From assembly GCF_003247215.1 (NCBI RefSeq), contig NZ_QKAP01000134.1:1-40430 (forward strand): 40,430 nucleotides of DNA. Direction: 5' to 3'. Below are positions 1 through 7,875 of the stretch, piece after piece; the first letter of the stretch is position 1, and every line of letters begins with the position of its first letter. Below the pieces are notes generated by a model, which saw only the letters and a program-made list of their open reading frames with translations, ran no database searches and had not been told where the DNA came from. The DNA is from Malonomonas rubra (GTDB lineage: Bacteria > Desulfobacterota > Desulfuromonadia > Desulfuromonadales > Geopsychrobacteraceae). Position numbers and translations under genes: made by a program.

Positions 1-49
1 TGTGAAAGACGTTTTTTGCCAAGTCCAAACCGATGGTGGTAATCTTCAT
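1..49 (-). mobile_element. IS110-family transposase, 5' tip only (runs off window)
   Basis: Read on the minus strand from the ATG at 49, the 16 visible codons give MKITTIGLDLAKNVFH. This is the characteristic N-terminus of IS110/IS1111 (COG3547) transposases and contains the first catalytic Asp of the DEDD RuvC-like fold (the D of GLDLAK). A GGAG ribosome binding site lies just upstream at about 54-60. The rest of the gene is to the left of the window, so intactness cannot be judged. Confidence 0.85.
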
Positions 50-235
50 GTTGGTCTCCTCTCGTTTTTTGATGGAAGCTGATAACAACCATCATGGCGC
101 ATAGACGCCGATAAGGGAAACGGGGGGAGACCATCTCATCGTGACAAATTAAGCCCCAGCCTAGAGTCGGGGATTCTAGATTGAAAAATCTATACGCATT
201 AACCGATCACAGCGCGGTGATATGATTTTGCTAGC
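50..235 (-). other. non-coding end of IS110 element (boundary not resolved)
   Basis: There is no open frame of note here. Several short inverted repeats follow one another: GATGG/CCATC (71-93), GGCG/CGCC (96-109), GAGA/TCTC (127-137), CCCC/GGGG (154-172), TAGATT/AATCTA (177-192) and the near-palindrome ATCACAGCGCGGTGAT (206-221). The position directly upstream of an IS110 transposase start suggests the non-coding end of the element. In some IS110 members this end encodes a structured guide (bridge) RNA. The exact junction with host DNA is not visible. Confidence 0.4.
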
Positions 236-239
236 GGAT

Positions 240-647
240 CTATGGTTTTGCCTTTTCTAAGGCTTTAGGACTAGGCTTGCGCTGCTTTAACGTACCACCC
301 CTGCAGCGCGCAATACTTGGTGCAAGATCATCGACAAACCCGAAAACGGCGCTGCGGCACTCTGCGCGAAGATATGTGTCGGTTTCTAAAACAATTTGAG
401 TGCGCGTCAGTGTCGGAACAGTTTTCTTTATAGTCGCCCAGGCCTTTTCCGGGGAAACCTGTAGAAGAAAAGGATCGATCTTCTGGCCAGCATCGGACGA
501 CTCGCTACTGACACAGTTCGGTGAGTCAGGGCAGGGGCGCAGTTGCCCTTCAACCAGACCAAGATGTTCAACCTTTTTAGCTCCTCTACAACCGCTTGGA
601 ATTAGTGCAAAGCAACTAAGCACTGCAAGCAGAAGGAGAATTTTCAT
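240..647 (-). CDS. DUF1499 family lipoprotein, C-terminus probably lost
   Basis: The 135-residue product starts with a lipoprotein signal peptide (MKILLLLAVLSCFALIPSGC; lipobox IPSGC, Cys20), so the mature protein should be membrane-anchored. The family signature CPDSPNCVSS is at about 39-48, and the segment YLRAECRSAVFGFVDDL matches the DUF1499 core up to about residue 108. After VDDL the sequence becomes a basic, low-complexity tail. The expected family ending (an RSxSRxGYSDxGxNR-type motif) is absent here and in the other frames downstream. A truncation or frameshift near the IS110 end is the likely cause. The stop overlaps nothing, and the start overlaps the stop of the upstream PNPOx-like gene by 4 bases (ATGA), so the two are probably cotranscribed. 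Function unknown. Confidence 0.75.
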   Translation of the reverse strand: MKILLLLAVLSCFALIPSGCRGAKKVEHLGLVEGQLRPCPDSPNCVSSESSDAGQKIDPFLLQVSPEKAWATIKKTVPTLTRTQIVLETDTYLRAECRSAVFGFVDDLAPSIARCRGGTLKQRKPSPKALEKAKP

Positions 648-1030
648 TTTTCTTCTCCTCTTATCAGCTTTAGAATTTGCTCCACTGAAAAATAGACCAT
701 GAACTTAGGGCCTTTAGCTTTGTCTTCTTCAGGTGTCAGTGTGCGTCGGGTCATTTGTTCGATCAGCTCCTGATTATTATCTTCGCCGATTTTTTTTAAA
801 AACAGCCTTACTCCCTGGTAGCCTGCAGTTGCCTCGATGAACAGGTAGACAGCATGGGGGTTTTCCTGAAGGTTTTTGTGAGTCAAACGGTCGCGCATAA
901 CCATCGCCAAAGTGCCGTCCTCCATAACGTGGGGACGAGAAAAAATAGCGGCATCTACCATTCCCTTGCCATCAGCAGTTGAGAGGACGCCGATACCAGA
1001 ATGTTCAGAAAAATAGGCTTGCAGATTCAT
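644..1030 (-). CDS. pyridoxamine 5'-phosphate oxidase-like FMN-binding protein
   Basis: A 128-residue split-barrel protein. The segments GIGVLSTADGKGMVDAAIFSRPHV, LTHKNLQENPHAVYLFIE and GYQGVRLFLKKI follow the usual order of small FMN-binding general-stress/PNPOx-like proteins. Substrate is unknown; members bind FMN, heme or F420. The start ATG at 1030 has GGAG 5 bases upstream. Its first 26 bases overlap the 3' end of the upstream rep ORF in another frame, which is unusual and suggests that the rep reading frame has run into an older host gene. Confidence 0.8.
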   Translation of the reverse strand: MNLQAYFSEHSGIGVLSTADGKGMVDAAIFSRPHVMEDGTLAMVMRDRLTHKNLQENPHAVYLFIEATAGYQGVRLFLKKIGEDNNQELIEQMTRRTLTPEEDKAKGPKFMVYFSVEQILKLIRGEEK

Positions 1031-1922
1031 GGCCGCTCCATTTAATCCTTAGGTTGATGAAAATTGCATTTGGCAAACTGTCCTGTTTGTTGCAGATCGG
1101 CGCATTGATATTTGGTTCACTCTGATGTAAATGATGTGTTGTTGTGCGGTTTGTTCTTCGAAAAAACGACCGTTTATTCATATGTTCGTGGTGTTTTCCT
1201 AGAGTCCGAATCAGGATTTTTGCGGGGTCTCGTTCGGCAATAATTTCGCCATGTTCGTCTACTTCTGGCTCGATTTCATACTTTTCCTCGAGTGCCTGTA
1301 GATCTTCGGTTGTCGGATCGGGAACCAGTTTTCTTGAATTTCCCCACCAGCGGCCAAAGTTGAAAAAACCGTCAGGAATGGACTTTTGATGTTCCTTGTC
1401 GAGATATTTGCAGAGGTAGCTGCCATTGTTCATGCTCCATGGGATGAAGTTGCTTTCGTGGCCGTGAACTCGGATATGTTTCGCTTGCCCATAACCGGCG
1501 ATCTTGTGCCATTTGCGGGTTAATAGTTCGTGGTTCTCTGGCTTGTGTTCGATGTTCGAAAAGAAGTGAAAATGAGGACAGCCACGGGTTTGAAACTCGG
1601 CAATCCAGAGGTATTCGAGGCTTGGAAACGATTTCTTCACAGAAGTAATGAAGCGGTTTAGATCGGCCTTGAGGGATCGACCGTTGACCGGCCAGACATC
1701 GGCATAGGTCATACAGAACTGGGTGAGAATTTTATCGTCTGAGTTGGCGGCAGTGAAACGAAGCCTTGAACGAGACTTCTTATTGAAGCCTTGGATTGTG
1801 GTGTCAACTCGCTCTGGTGGTGTCGGTGGTTCTCCAACGAAAGGACGCTTTATCCGGATTGACTTCGGATAGAGTTCTAAAAAAGTTTGAGATATGGGAC
1901 TAGAAACAAGCGGAGCGCTCAC
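1005..1922 (-). CDS. HUH-family rolling-circle replication initiator (Rep)
   Basis: 305 residues. The HUH motif is clear: GCPHFHFF places metal-binding His117 and His119 around Phe118, and a Glu (WIAEFQ, residue 109) precedes it as in Rep nucleases. A two-tyrosine catalytic motif follows, Y169-L-C-K-Y173 (SYLCKYLDK), then a FNFGRWWG box. These are features of phage/plasmid Rep proteins that nick one strand at an origin. The start is GTG at 1922, overlapping the stop of the upstream ORF (GTGA), so translation is coupled. The last ~40 residues look non-native because the frame runs 26 bp into the next gene. Whether this is an inovirus, plasmid or transposon Rep cannot be decided from this gene alone. 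Confidence 0.85.
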   Translation of the reverse strand: MSAPLVSSPISQTFLELYPKSIRIKRPFVGEPPTPPERVDTTIQGFNKKSRSRLRFTAANSDDKILTQFCMTYADVWPVNGRSLKADLNRFITSVKKSFPSLEYLWIAEFQTRGCPHFHFFSNIEHKPENHELLTRKWHKIAGYGQAKHIRVHGHESNFIPWSMNNGSYLCKYLDKEHQKSIPDGFFNFGRWWGNSRKLVPDPTTEDLQALEEKYEIEPEVDEHGEIIAERDPAKILIRTLGKHHEHMNKRSFFRRTNRTTTHHLHQSEPNINAPICNKQDSLPNAIFINLRIKWSGHESASLFF

Positions 1923-2344
1923 GGTTGCCTCCGTGGCCGTCCGGGAGTCCCGGATCGTCCAGCAGAGGCCAAACCGACGCGCACAAGGTCAGGCGAACTC
2001 CACGGGTGACGCTCCGCGCGGAGATCGGCACCAATCTGCTTGATAGCAGTATTACGGTCGAGACCTTGAGCGGTGTAATGATCGAACAGTTTGACCAGGC
2101 GTTTGTTGTACCTGGCTAACTGGTGTTCAGCATCCTGTTTCTGTCGCTGGAGTTCTTCGTCGGCTTTGATTCGTTGGTGCCGAGCGTGACGGTTGAGAAT
2201 CTGAGCGAAGCCTGTGAGGGATTCGAGGATTCTCAGGAAGTGGAGAAAGTGATCAGAAGGAAGCGTGACAGTGACTTCGAGTTTGTCACCATCGACAGGG
2301 GTTACGTGTAGGCTATCTCGTAGATAATGAAATAGCGAGGTCAT
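1919..2344 (-). CDS. small protein upstream of Rep, coiled-coil, unknown function
   Basis: 141 residues, not recognised as a named family. Residues ~50-85 are charged and helical (HARHQRIKADEELQRQK), probably a coiled coil. The C-terminus is rich in Arg, Pro and Gly (GRSGTPGRPRRQP), suggesting nucleic-acid contact. It precedes rep with a GTGA start/stop overlap and begins 25 bp from the dif-like site, so it is likely the first gene of the same replicon-derived operon. A role as Rep accessory or copy-control protein is an inference from position only. Confidence 0.6.
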   Translation of the reverse strand: MTSLFHYLRDSLHVTPVDGDKLEVTVTLPSDHFLHFLRILESLTGFAQILNRHARHQRIKADEELQRQKQDAEHQLARYNKRLVKLFDHYTAQGLDRNTAIKQIGADLRAERHPWSSPDLVRVGLASAGRSGTPGRPRRQP

Positions 2345-2368
2345 GGGCAGACCCCGCCAAAATATTTA

Positions 2369-2396
2369 ACGTCGCATAATAGATATTATGTAAACT
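2369..2396. other. dif-like XerC/XerD recombination site
   Basis: The 28 bases align to E. coli dif as XerC arm ACGTCGCATAA (2369-2379), 6-bp centre TAGATA (2380-2385) and XerD arm TTATGTAAACT (2386-2396). Twenty of 28 positions match by my count, including all of the inner palindrome GCATAA/TTATGT. It is the only such site I noticed in the window. It may be the chromosomal dif (terminus) or the att site of an element that integrates through Xer recombination; the adjacent HUH Rep favours involvement of the latter. Confidence 0.65.
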
Positions 2397-2764
2397 TCCA
2401 TATTGTTTCTAAATGTTTCAAATAAAATGAGGAGTGGTTGCCTGATCCCCCAATGACCATTCATTTATAAAAACTAAATGCGTGCATCTGCATCCTTCAT
2501 GGTTAGTGAATAGAAAAATGCTCAGTTCTGTTTTTTAACCAGCTAAACGGCAGTACCACGGACAGTTCTTTGGAGAATTCATGAAAACGTTTGAGATTAA
2601 AATTGTCCTCCACGGTTGTTGCAATCACCTATATTGAGTTGTCTTCTAAATCCCAGCTTATTTTCATCTGGGTTGCGGCAACCGTAACTTGTCAATTACT
2701 TTATTCTCCATTGCTGGTACTAAGACTGTTTTGATCTGTAAATTAGCTGCTTGAGCATGAATCG
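2397..2764. other. intergenic stretch without a supportable gene
   Basis: About 370 bp of AT-rich DNA between the dif-like site and the symporter gene. The only coding-like trace is on the plus strand: a GGAG box and ATG at 2581 open a frame that stops after 18 codons (TGA at 2635-2637). No convincing terminator, tRNA or repeat was seen. Confidence 0.5.
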
Positions 2765-4141
2765 TTAGTTAAAAGCTTTAATTCGTGCAAGTACTCCAGC
2801 CAACAAAAGGGCTAAGGAACACCCTAGACCTAAGTAAAGTGGTGATAGCAGGTCGAACGAGGTGATCCCCGCACCGATCACACAAATTGGGGCAACAATA
2901 ATTGCTAAGGCACCAGATTTGCGTAGATTGAATCGCGGAAAAAATACTGTAAAAAGGAGTGGGAAGCATATGGTTGAACCACGCAGCCCCATAGAAAGAA
3001 AACTCCAATCCATGATTGCAGAGCCTAGATTGAATAGCAAAAGGGAAAAAGCCAGCAACACTACTAAGGCAGTTAATCCACGAAAATAAAGAAGTCTTTT
3101 CATATCTTCCGGGAAACAACTTTTCAAAATATCCACTTTCAAGGTTGTCGCTACACCTAAAGCCAATCCCGAGGCAGTTCCTACCGCAGCAATCAACAGA
3201 GCAGCAAAGGCGATACCAGAAAAGACCGTTGAAAATTTCAGTGAAATAAATGTGGGCAATGCTAATGCGCTATCCAGACCTGGAAATGTCTGCCGCATAT
3301 AAAGCCCGACTAACACCCCTAGCAAACCAAGAGGTGGAATTAAAATCGCGCAGTAGAAAGCTCCACGCCGAGCGTTATTTTCGCTGCTGGCTGAGAATAT
3401 CGCTTGCAAATAGGTTTGAGTTGAAATTACACCCACAAGCATAGAAAGCAGATCTGAAACCCCTTCTTTGACCCCGTAACCGAACAGACTAAACCATGGA
3501 AAGGTGTCAAAGTTTTCTCGTAGCTCCTGCCAACCCCCAGCCTGTTGTAGAGCCAACCAACCAGACGAAAGCATAGTAAGGTAGATTAGCGTCATCTTGA
3601 GCAGACCCGTAAGCCCGGCCGACTTCATCCCTCCACCCAGAGTAAACATGATGACCAGCAAAGTAGAAATCAGGGCACTCCACAACAGTGGAAGGTCAAA
3701 CAAAACCGCGAGGATTGCTCCACATGCTAACAGCTGGGCAATTATCTGGATAAACATGCCCACAGCGGTAAAAAGGCTTGCAGCCACACGAGCGCGTTCA
3801 CCATAATAATGGGAAATAAACTGAGGAATGGTTTCTACGTTGCTTTGGCGCAATGGAACAGCTAAAAAGAGCCCGAGAAACAAGCAAGCAATCCCGGCAC
3901 CAAGAGTAAACCACCAGGCTGAGAGTCCATACAGAAAGGCCAGCTGAACCGTACCTATGGTCGATGCACCACCGACCAGCGTTCCGGTAATGGCCCCGGA
4001 AACATTCCAACTTCCAGCTTTGCGCCCCCCCAGGGAGAAATCGTCACTATTTTGGGCCCTCACCTTTCCTCCCCAAGCAAAAAAAATGATGCCCAGCAGG
4101 GTAACAGAAAAGGCAAATAAAAAAGGCAAATCAGAGGACAC
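2765..4141 (-). CDS. sodium:solute symporter (SSS family)
   Basis: 458 residues, almost entirely hydrophobic helices (about 12-13 membrane segments). Hallmarks of the SSS/PutP family near the N-terminus are DFSLGGRKAG (residues 34-43) and the stretch GGASTIGTVQLAFLYGLSAW (57-76), where Na+ and substrate contacts lie in family structures. Start GTG at 4141 has GGAG at a 5-base spacing. The gene stands alone, with about 220 bp upstream free of genes. The substrate cannot be read from sequence: PutP, PanF and acetate/solute symporters share this fold. It probably imports an organic solute with Na+. Confidence 0.85.
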   Translation of the reverse strand: MSSDLPFLFAFSVTLLGIIFFAWGGKVRAQNSDDFSLGGRKAGSWNVSGAITGTLVGGASTIGTVQLAFLYGLSAWWFTLGAGIACLFLGLFLAVPLRQSNVETIPQFISHYYGERARVAASLFTAVGMFIQIIAQLLACGAILAVLFDLPLLWSALISTLLVIMFTLGGGMKSAGLTGLLKMTLIYLTMLSSGWLALQQAGGWQELRENFDTFPWFSLFGYGVKEGVSDLLSMLVGVISTQTYLQAIFSASSENNARRGAFYCAILIPPLGLLGVLVGLYMRQTFPGLDSALALPTFISLKFSTVFSGIAFAALLIAAVGTASGLALGVATTLKVDILKSCFPEDMKRLLYFRGLTALVVLLAFSLLLFNLGSAIMDWSFLSMGLRGSTICFPLLFTVFFPRFNLRKSGALAIIVAPICVIGAGITSFDLLSPLYLGLGCSLALLLAGVLARIKAFN

Positions 4142-4360
4142 TTAATCTCCATGTAATTATCAGAGGCACAAACTAATGCTTTCCCCCTCTGCTTGGCACA
4201 ATATCCTATGAAAGAAAATCACTAAACAAATGGGGAGAGTTGTTTGGATATTAAAACTAAAAACTGGCTCAATCCAAGGAGCTTAAGTGATTTGCAATGC
4301 AGGAACTTTTGCTTCATTATGCGTTAGACCCTCTGCTGTTATTTATTCGTAACGAAGGAT

Positions 4361-5323
4361 TCAAGTAGTCAATATGACTTTCCCTTTTGCTCCAGGCTGC
4401 AAAACCTTCCTATGTGCCTCTGAAGCTTTTTCCAATGGCAAATTTGTGCTGATTATTGGCTTTAAAGACCCGTTTTCGAGCCCTGCGTAGATGGCAGCAT
4501 GAATGCTGCGCATTTGATTATCCGTGGCATTGAACAATGACATTCCGAATATTGAAGCGTTCCGGCCCATTATAATGCGCGGGTCAATTTCTATCGTTCC
4601 TCGGTTGCCGATCACGGCAACTCGGCCATATTTAGCTAATAATTCGAGGTCCTTTTGCAGATTAACGTTTGCGAGCATTTCCAGAATAACGTCAACTCCC
4701 TGTCCGTGGGTCAACTCATCAACCTTATCAAGATAACTCTCTTCATTATGGTTTAAGGCTGCAATTGCTCCTTGCTGTGTAATCAATTTGAGTCCTTCGG
4801 TTGTGCCAGCCGTGCCTATGGCTTTTATTCCGTTTGATTTGGCAAGTTGTAAGGCTGCCAAGCCGACCGAGCCGCTTGCACCATGAACTAGTAGTGTCTC
4901 TCCAGGCATACAGTGTGCGCGATAATATAATGCAAAATATGCAGTCGAATAAGGGATCCCTACCGCTGCTGCCAAAGAAAAATCGATGTTGTCAGGCATA
5001 GGGAAAACAGTCGATTCTTCACAAATGACCTGTTCAGCGTAGCAGCCGGTTAGACTACCGCAGCAATAAACCCGATCTCCGATCTTCCTATCTTTTACTT
5101 CGGGACCGACAGCAGTAATGATCCCCGCAGCATCTTTGCCGGGCGTGTAAGGTCTATTGGGCAAGCTTGGATAAAGACCAGCACGAATATAAGTATCAAC
5201 AGGATTAACGCCGATCGCTTTAACCTCGATGAGGACTTGATTTTCAGAAACAGGCGGCAAACTAATTTCATTTATTCGCATTACCTCTGGATCCCCGAAT
5301 TGCTCGACCTGGATTGCTCTCAT
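4361..5323 (-). CDS. NAD(P)H:quinone oxidoreductase-like, zinc-independent MDR family
   Basis: 320 residues from the ATG at 5323, chosen because GGAGGAACTC sits directly before it. A longer frame from a TTG 12 bases upstream would include this ribosome binding site in the coding region. The GroES-like N-terminal domain (VGVNPVDTYIRAG, GKDAAGIITAVG) is followed by a Rossmann domain with the nucleotide loop HGASGSVGLAALQLA at about residues 147-161. The Cys/His set of the structural and catalytic zinc sites is missing, as in QOR/crystallin-type reductases. It ends 37 bp before recG's stop-side neighbour and is not obviously co-functional with its neighbours. The electron acceptor (quinone or enone) is unknown. 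Confidence 0.85.
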   Translation of the reverse strand: MRAIQVEQFGDPEVMRINEISLPPVSENQVLIEVKAIGVNPVDTYIRAGLYPSLPNRPYTPGKDAAGIITAVGPEVKDRKIGDRVYCCGSLTGCYAEQVICEESTVFPMPDNIDFSLAAAVGIPYSTAYFALYYRAHCMPGETLLVHGASGSVGLAALQLAKSNGIKAIGTAGTTEGLKLITQQGAIAALNHNEESYLDKVDELTHGQGVDVILEMLANVNLQKDLELLAKYGRVAVIGNRGTIEIDPRIIMGRNASIFGMSLFNATDNQMRSIHAAIYAGLENGSLKPIISTNLPLEKASEAHRKVLQPGAKGKVILTT

Positions 5324-5367
5324 GAGTTCCTCCAATGTTTTGAATATTCTTGGATTACATTATTTTA

Positions 5368-7524
5368 TCAGCCGATGTTTGCAAGTTCCAGTCGGCCTCC
5401 CCATCGGTGGAGCAATTCTTTGCGAACAGACTGAGATTCTGGCGTAGTAAGTTGTTTTGATTGCGCAACATAGTTGAATGCTTCTTGGCGAGCTTGTTCT
5501 AGAATACGTGCATCGCGAAGTAAATTTGCAACCCGGAAATCAGGTAGCCCTGCCTGCCGGGTTCCGAGAAAATCCCCTGGCCCACGAATTTCTAGATCGG
5601 CCTCAGCAATGCGGAAACCGTCTTCTGTGTCAACCATGACCTGCAAACGACGTCCCGCGTCTTCGCTGTAGTTATCGGAAGGGATCAACAGGCAATAACT
5701 TTTGTCGGCTCCCCGACCAACACGACCACGTAGTTGATGGAGTTGTGAAAGACCGAAACGGTCGGCGTGTTCAATCATCATCACCGTGGCATTCGGAACA
5801 TCGACTCCAACTTCGATGACCGTTGTTGATACCAGTACCTGTAAATCTCCTTCCCGGAAAGAATTCATGACTGCATCTTTTTCCTCAGTTTTCATTCGAC
5901 CATGCAAAACACCTATCGAGAATTGCGGGAAAATCTCTTTTTTTAGTTGTTCGGCAGCATCAATTGCCGCCTTCAGGTCGCTTTTTTCCGACTCCTCAAT
6001 AAGCGGATAAACGATATAGGCTTGTCTCCCCTGCTCTATTTCTTCTTTAATTATTTGGTATGCTTTTCCGCGTTGGGCGCCAATATGTTTTTTTGTTGTA
6101 ATTGGTTTGCGACCGGGTGGCAGTTGGTCGATGACCGAAACCGACAGATCGCCGTAAAGGGTCATCGACAGGGTTCTCGGAATCGGAGTAGCGGTCATTA
6201 CCAGCATGTCTGGATTAGCCCCTTTATGCTTAAGAAGACTACGTTGCTTTACCCCAAACCGGTGTTGCTCATCTACAACACCAAGCCCAAGTAGATTAAA
6301 TTCCACGCCTTCCTGCAATACGGCGTGAGTGCCGACGATCAGATCAACTTCACCGGCGGCGATCTGTTGCAACGTTTCACGCTTGACCGGAGCTGACATG
6401 CTACCCTGTAGCAAGACGGCTTTAAGACCGAGCTTTTGCAGCCACCGATCAAAGGTACGAAAATGTTGTTCGGCAAGGATTTCCGTCGGGGCGACAACTG
6501 CAACCTGGGTATGGTTTTCGATAGCAATGAGCGCAGCCATCAACGCAACAATGGTTTTGCCGCTACCAACATCCCCCTGAAGAAGGCGATGCATCGGCTG
6601 AGGTGAGCACATGTCTTGTTTGATTTCACCCAACACCCTGCGTTGGGCATCGGTAAGTTTAAAGGGCAGTATTTTACTAAGCGGTAGCGTGTAGCGATGT
6701 TCCAGTTTGAAGCTGAACCCCTTTTCCAATTGAACTCCTGCCCTTTTTAGGGCCAACCCGAGTTCAAGAAAAAAAAATTCGTCAAATACTAAAGAGTTTC
6801 TTGCTTGGTCCCTACCCTGCTCTAACGTGTGCAAACTGGATTGATTACCTGGCCAATGAACTTGCCTTAGCGCCTTCGATATTGGCATCAAGTTCTGGCG
6901 GTGGAGGATTTCCTCAGGGAGTGGGCTGGCAACATTGTCCGCATATTGTGTGACCAATGGGAACCAGATTTTACGTGCCTGTTTTTGGCTTAAGCCCTCA
7001 GTCAGTGGATAGACAGGGAGAATGCGCCCGAAATTGAGTGGATCCTTCAGAAGAACCTGAAGCGGATCACTAACATTGTCTGGCAAAATTTCAATATCAG
7101 GGTGATGTACTTCCCGAACTGAGCCGAACTGCTTGACCTCACCGATCAATACCGCCTGTTTCCCAAGCGGCAATAGTTTTTGTAGCCAAGGCTTGCGATA
7201 GCGAAACCACTTTAAAGAGATCTGTCCGCTATCGTCAGCAACAACCACTTCATAAATCTTTCGCCTTAATCGCGTGGTTGTCGACTCTCCGGCGGCTAAT
7301 ACCCGTCCGAAAAAAACTTCTTGAGAACCTGGCCGCAAACGGGAAATCGGCGTGAGCCTACGGCGATCTTCGTAACGTAACGGGAGATGGTACAGGGCAT
7401 CCTCGATCGTTTGGAGACCGAGTTTTTTGAGCTTCGGCAGCATCTTCGGTCCGACCCCGTGGATGCTGCCGATAGGTTGGGTTAATAGACTTTGCTGGTT
7501 GATCGTTGAATTGTTTATGGGCAT
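5368..7524 (-). CDS. recG: ATP-dependent DNA helicase RecG
   Basis: 718 residues, within the normal range. An N-terminal wedge/OB-fold domain (IGSIHGVGPKMLPKL; LYHLPLRYEDRR) precedes the two RecA-like motor domains. Motifs are visible in order: Walker A GDVGSGKT, DEQH box in GVVDEQHRFGVKQRS, TATPIPRTL, and the helicase C-terminal QLRGRVGRG. The RecG C-terminal signature GDFLGTRQAGLPDFRVANL is also present. RecG remodels stalled forks and branches Holliday junctions. The start is 10 bp downstream of the stop of the DUF1858 gene, so cotranscription is likely. Confidence 0.97.
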   Translation of the reverse strand: MPINNSTINQQSLLTQPIGSIHGVGPKMLPKLKKLGLQTIEDALYHLPLRYEDRRRLTPISRLRPGSQEVFFGRVLAAGESTTTRLRRKIYEVVVADDSGQISLKWFRYRKPWLQKLLPLGKQAVLIGEVKQFGSVREVHHPDIEILPDNVSDPLQVLLKDPLNFGRILPVYPLTEGLSQKQARKIWFPLVTQYADNVASPLPEEILHRQNLMPISKALRQVHWPGNQSSLHTLEQGRDQARNSLVFDEFFFLELGLALKRAGVQLEKGFSFKLEHRYTLPLSKILPFKLTDAQRRVLGEIKQDMCSPQPMHRLLQGDVGSGKTIVALMAALIAIENHTQVAVVAPTEILAEQHFRTFDRWLQKLGLKAVLLQGSMSAPVKRETLQQIAAGEVDLIVGTHAVLQEGVEFNLLGLGVVDEQHRFGVKQRSLLKHKGANPDMLVMTATPIPRTLSMTLYGDLSVSVIDQLPPGRKPITTKKHIGAQRGKAYQIIKEEIEQGRQAYIVYPLIEESEKSDLKAAIDAAEQLKKEIFPQFSIGVLHGRMKTEEKDAVMNSFREGDLQVLVSTTVIEVGVDVPNATVMMIEHADRFGLSQLHQLRGRVGRGADKSYCLLIPSDNYSEDAGRRLQVMVDTEDGFRIAEADLEIRGPGDFLGTRQAGLPDFRVANLLRDARILEQARQEAFNYVAQSKQLTTPESQSVRKELLHRWGGRLELANIG

Positions 7525-7533
7525 CAGCCCTGC

Positions 7534-7734
7534 TCAGTCAAAGATGGTGTTCAGTGCTTTGAGAATTTCATCAACATCAAGACCGTGTGCTCTGGCTCCC
7601 TGCTCCAAGGTTTCGTTCATGGCTCCCATGCAACCGACGCAACCGAGGTTGAAGGTTCCCAAAACCTTGGCAACCTCTGGGGCCATCTGTAGAACTTGAT
7701 GAAAAGTCATATCTTTGGTGATTTTCTGGCTCAT
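7534..7734 (-). CDS. DUF1858 domain protein
   Basis: 66 residues from the ATG at 7734 (ACGGAGC ribosome site upstream); a longer frame to 7815 lacks support and would run into the greA terminator. The whole protein is a DUF1858 domain: MTFHQVLQMAPEVAKVLGTF followed by the paired cysteines of LGCVGCMGA at about residues 30-38. Such proteins are common in anaerobes and are sometimes fused to hybrid-cluster or ScdA-type proteins; their biochemical role is not settled. It lies between the greA terminator and recG, with which it is probably cotranscribed. Confidence 0.9.
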   Translation of the reverse strand: MSQKITKDMTFHQVLQMAPEVAKVLGTFNLGCVGCMGAMNETLEQGARAHGLDVDEILKALNTIFD

Positions 7735-7814
7735 TGTTTTGCTCCGTCTGCCCAGATTGAGATTATATTCTTGAGGGAATTTCCGAATTCTCACAGATGA
7801 ATTGAAAAAAAGCA

Positions 7815-7848
7815 AGAAAAACGGGGCACTGTCGTTAAACTGTGCCCC
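7815..7848 (-). terminator. intrinsic terminator of greA
   Basis: On the minus strand GGGGCAC (7848-7842) pairs with GTGCCCC (7829-7823) around a 12-base loop and is followed by a GTTTTTC tract. It lies 28 bp past the greA stop, separating greA from the DUF1858/recG unit. Confidence 0.9.
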
Positions 7849-7875
7849 ATCATTTTATCTGCTTTTGAGTGTTAA

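Noticed and set aside
891-905. Second dif-like half site (CGCATAA)
   Set aside because: It lies within the PNPOx-like coding sequence and lacks the XerD arm.
2581-2637. 18-codon ORF with a good ribosome site
   Set aside because: Too short to support as a gene; it may be a remnant, and I could not find a continuation in other frames.
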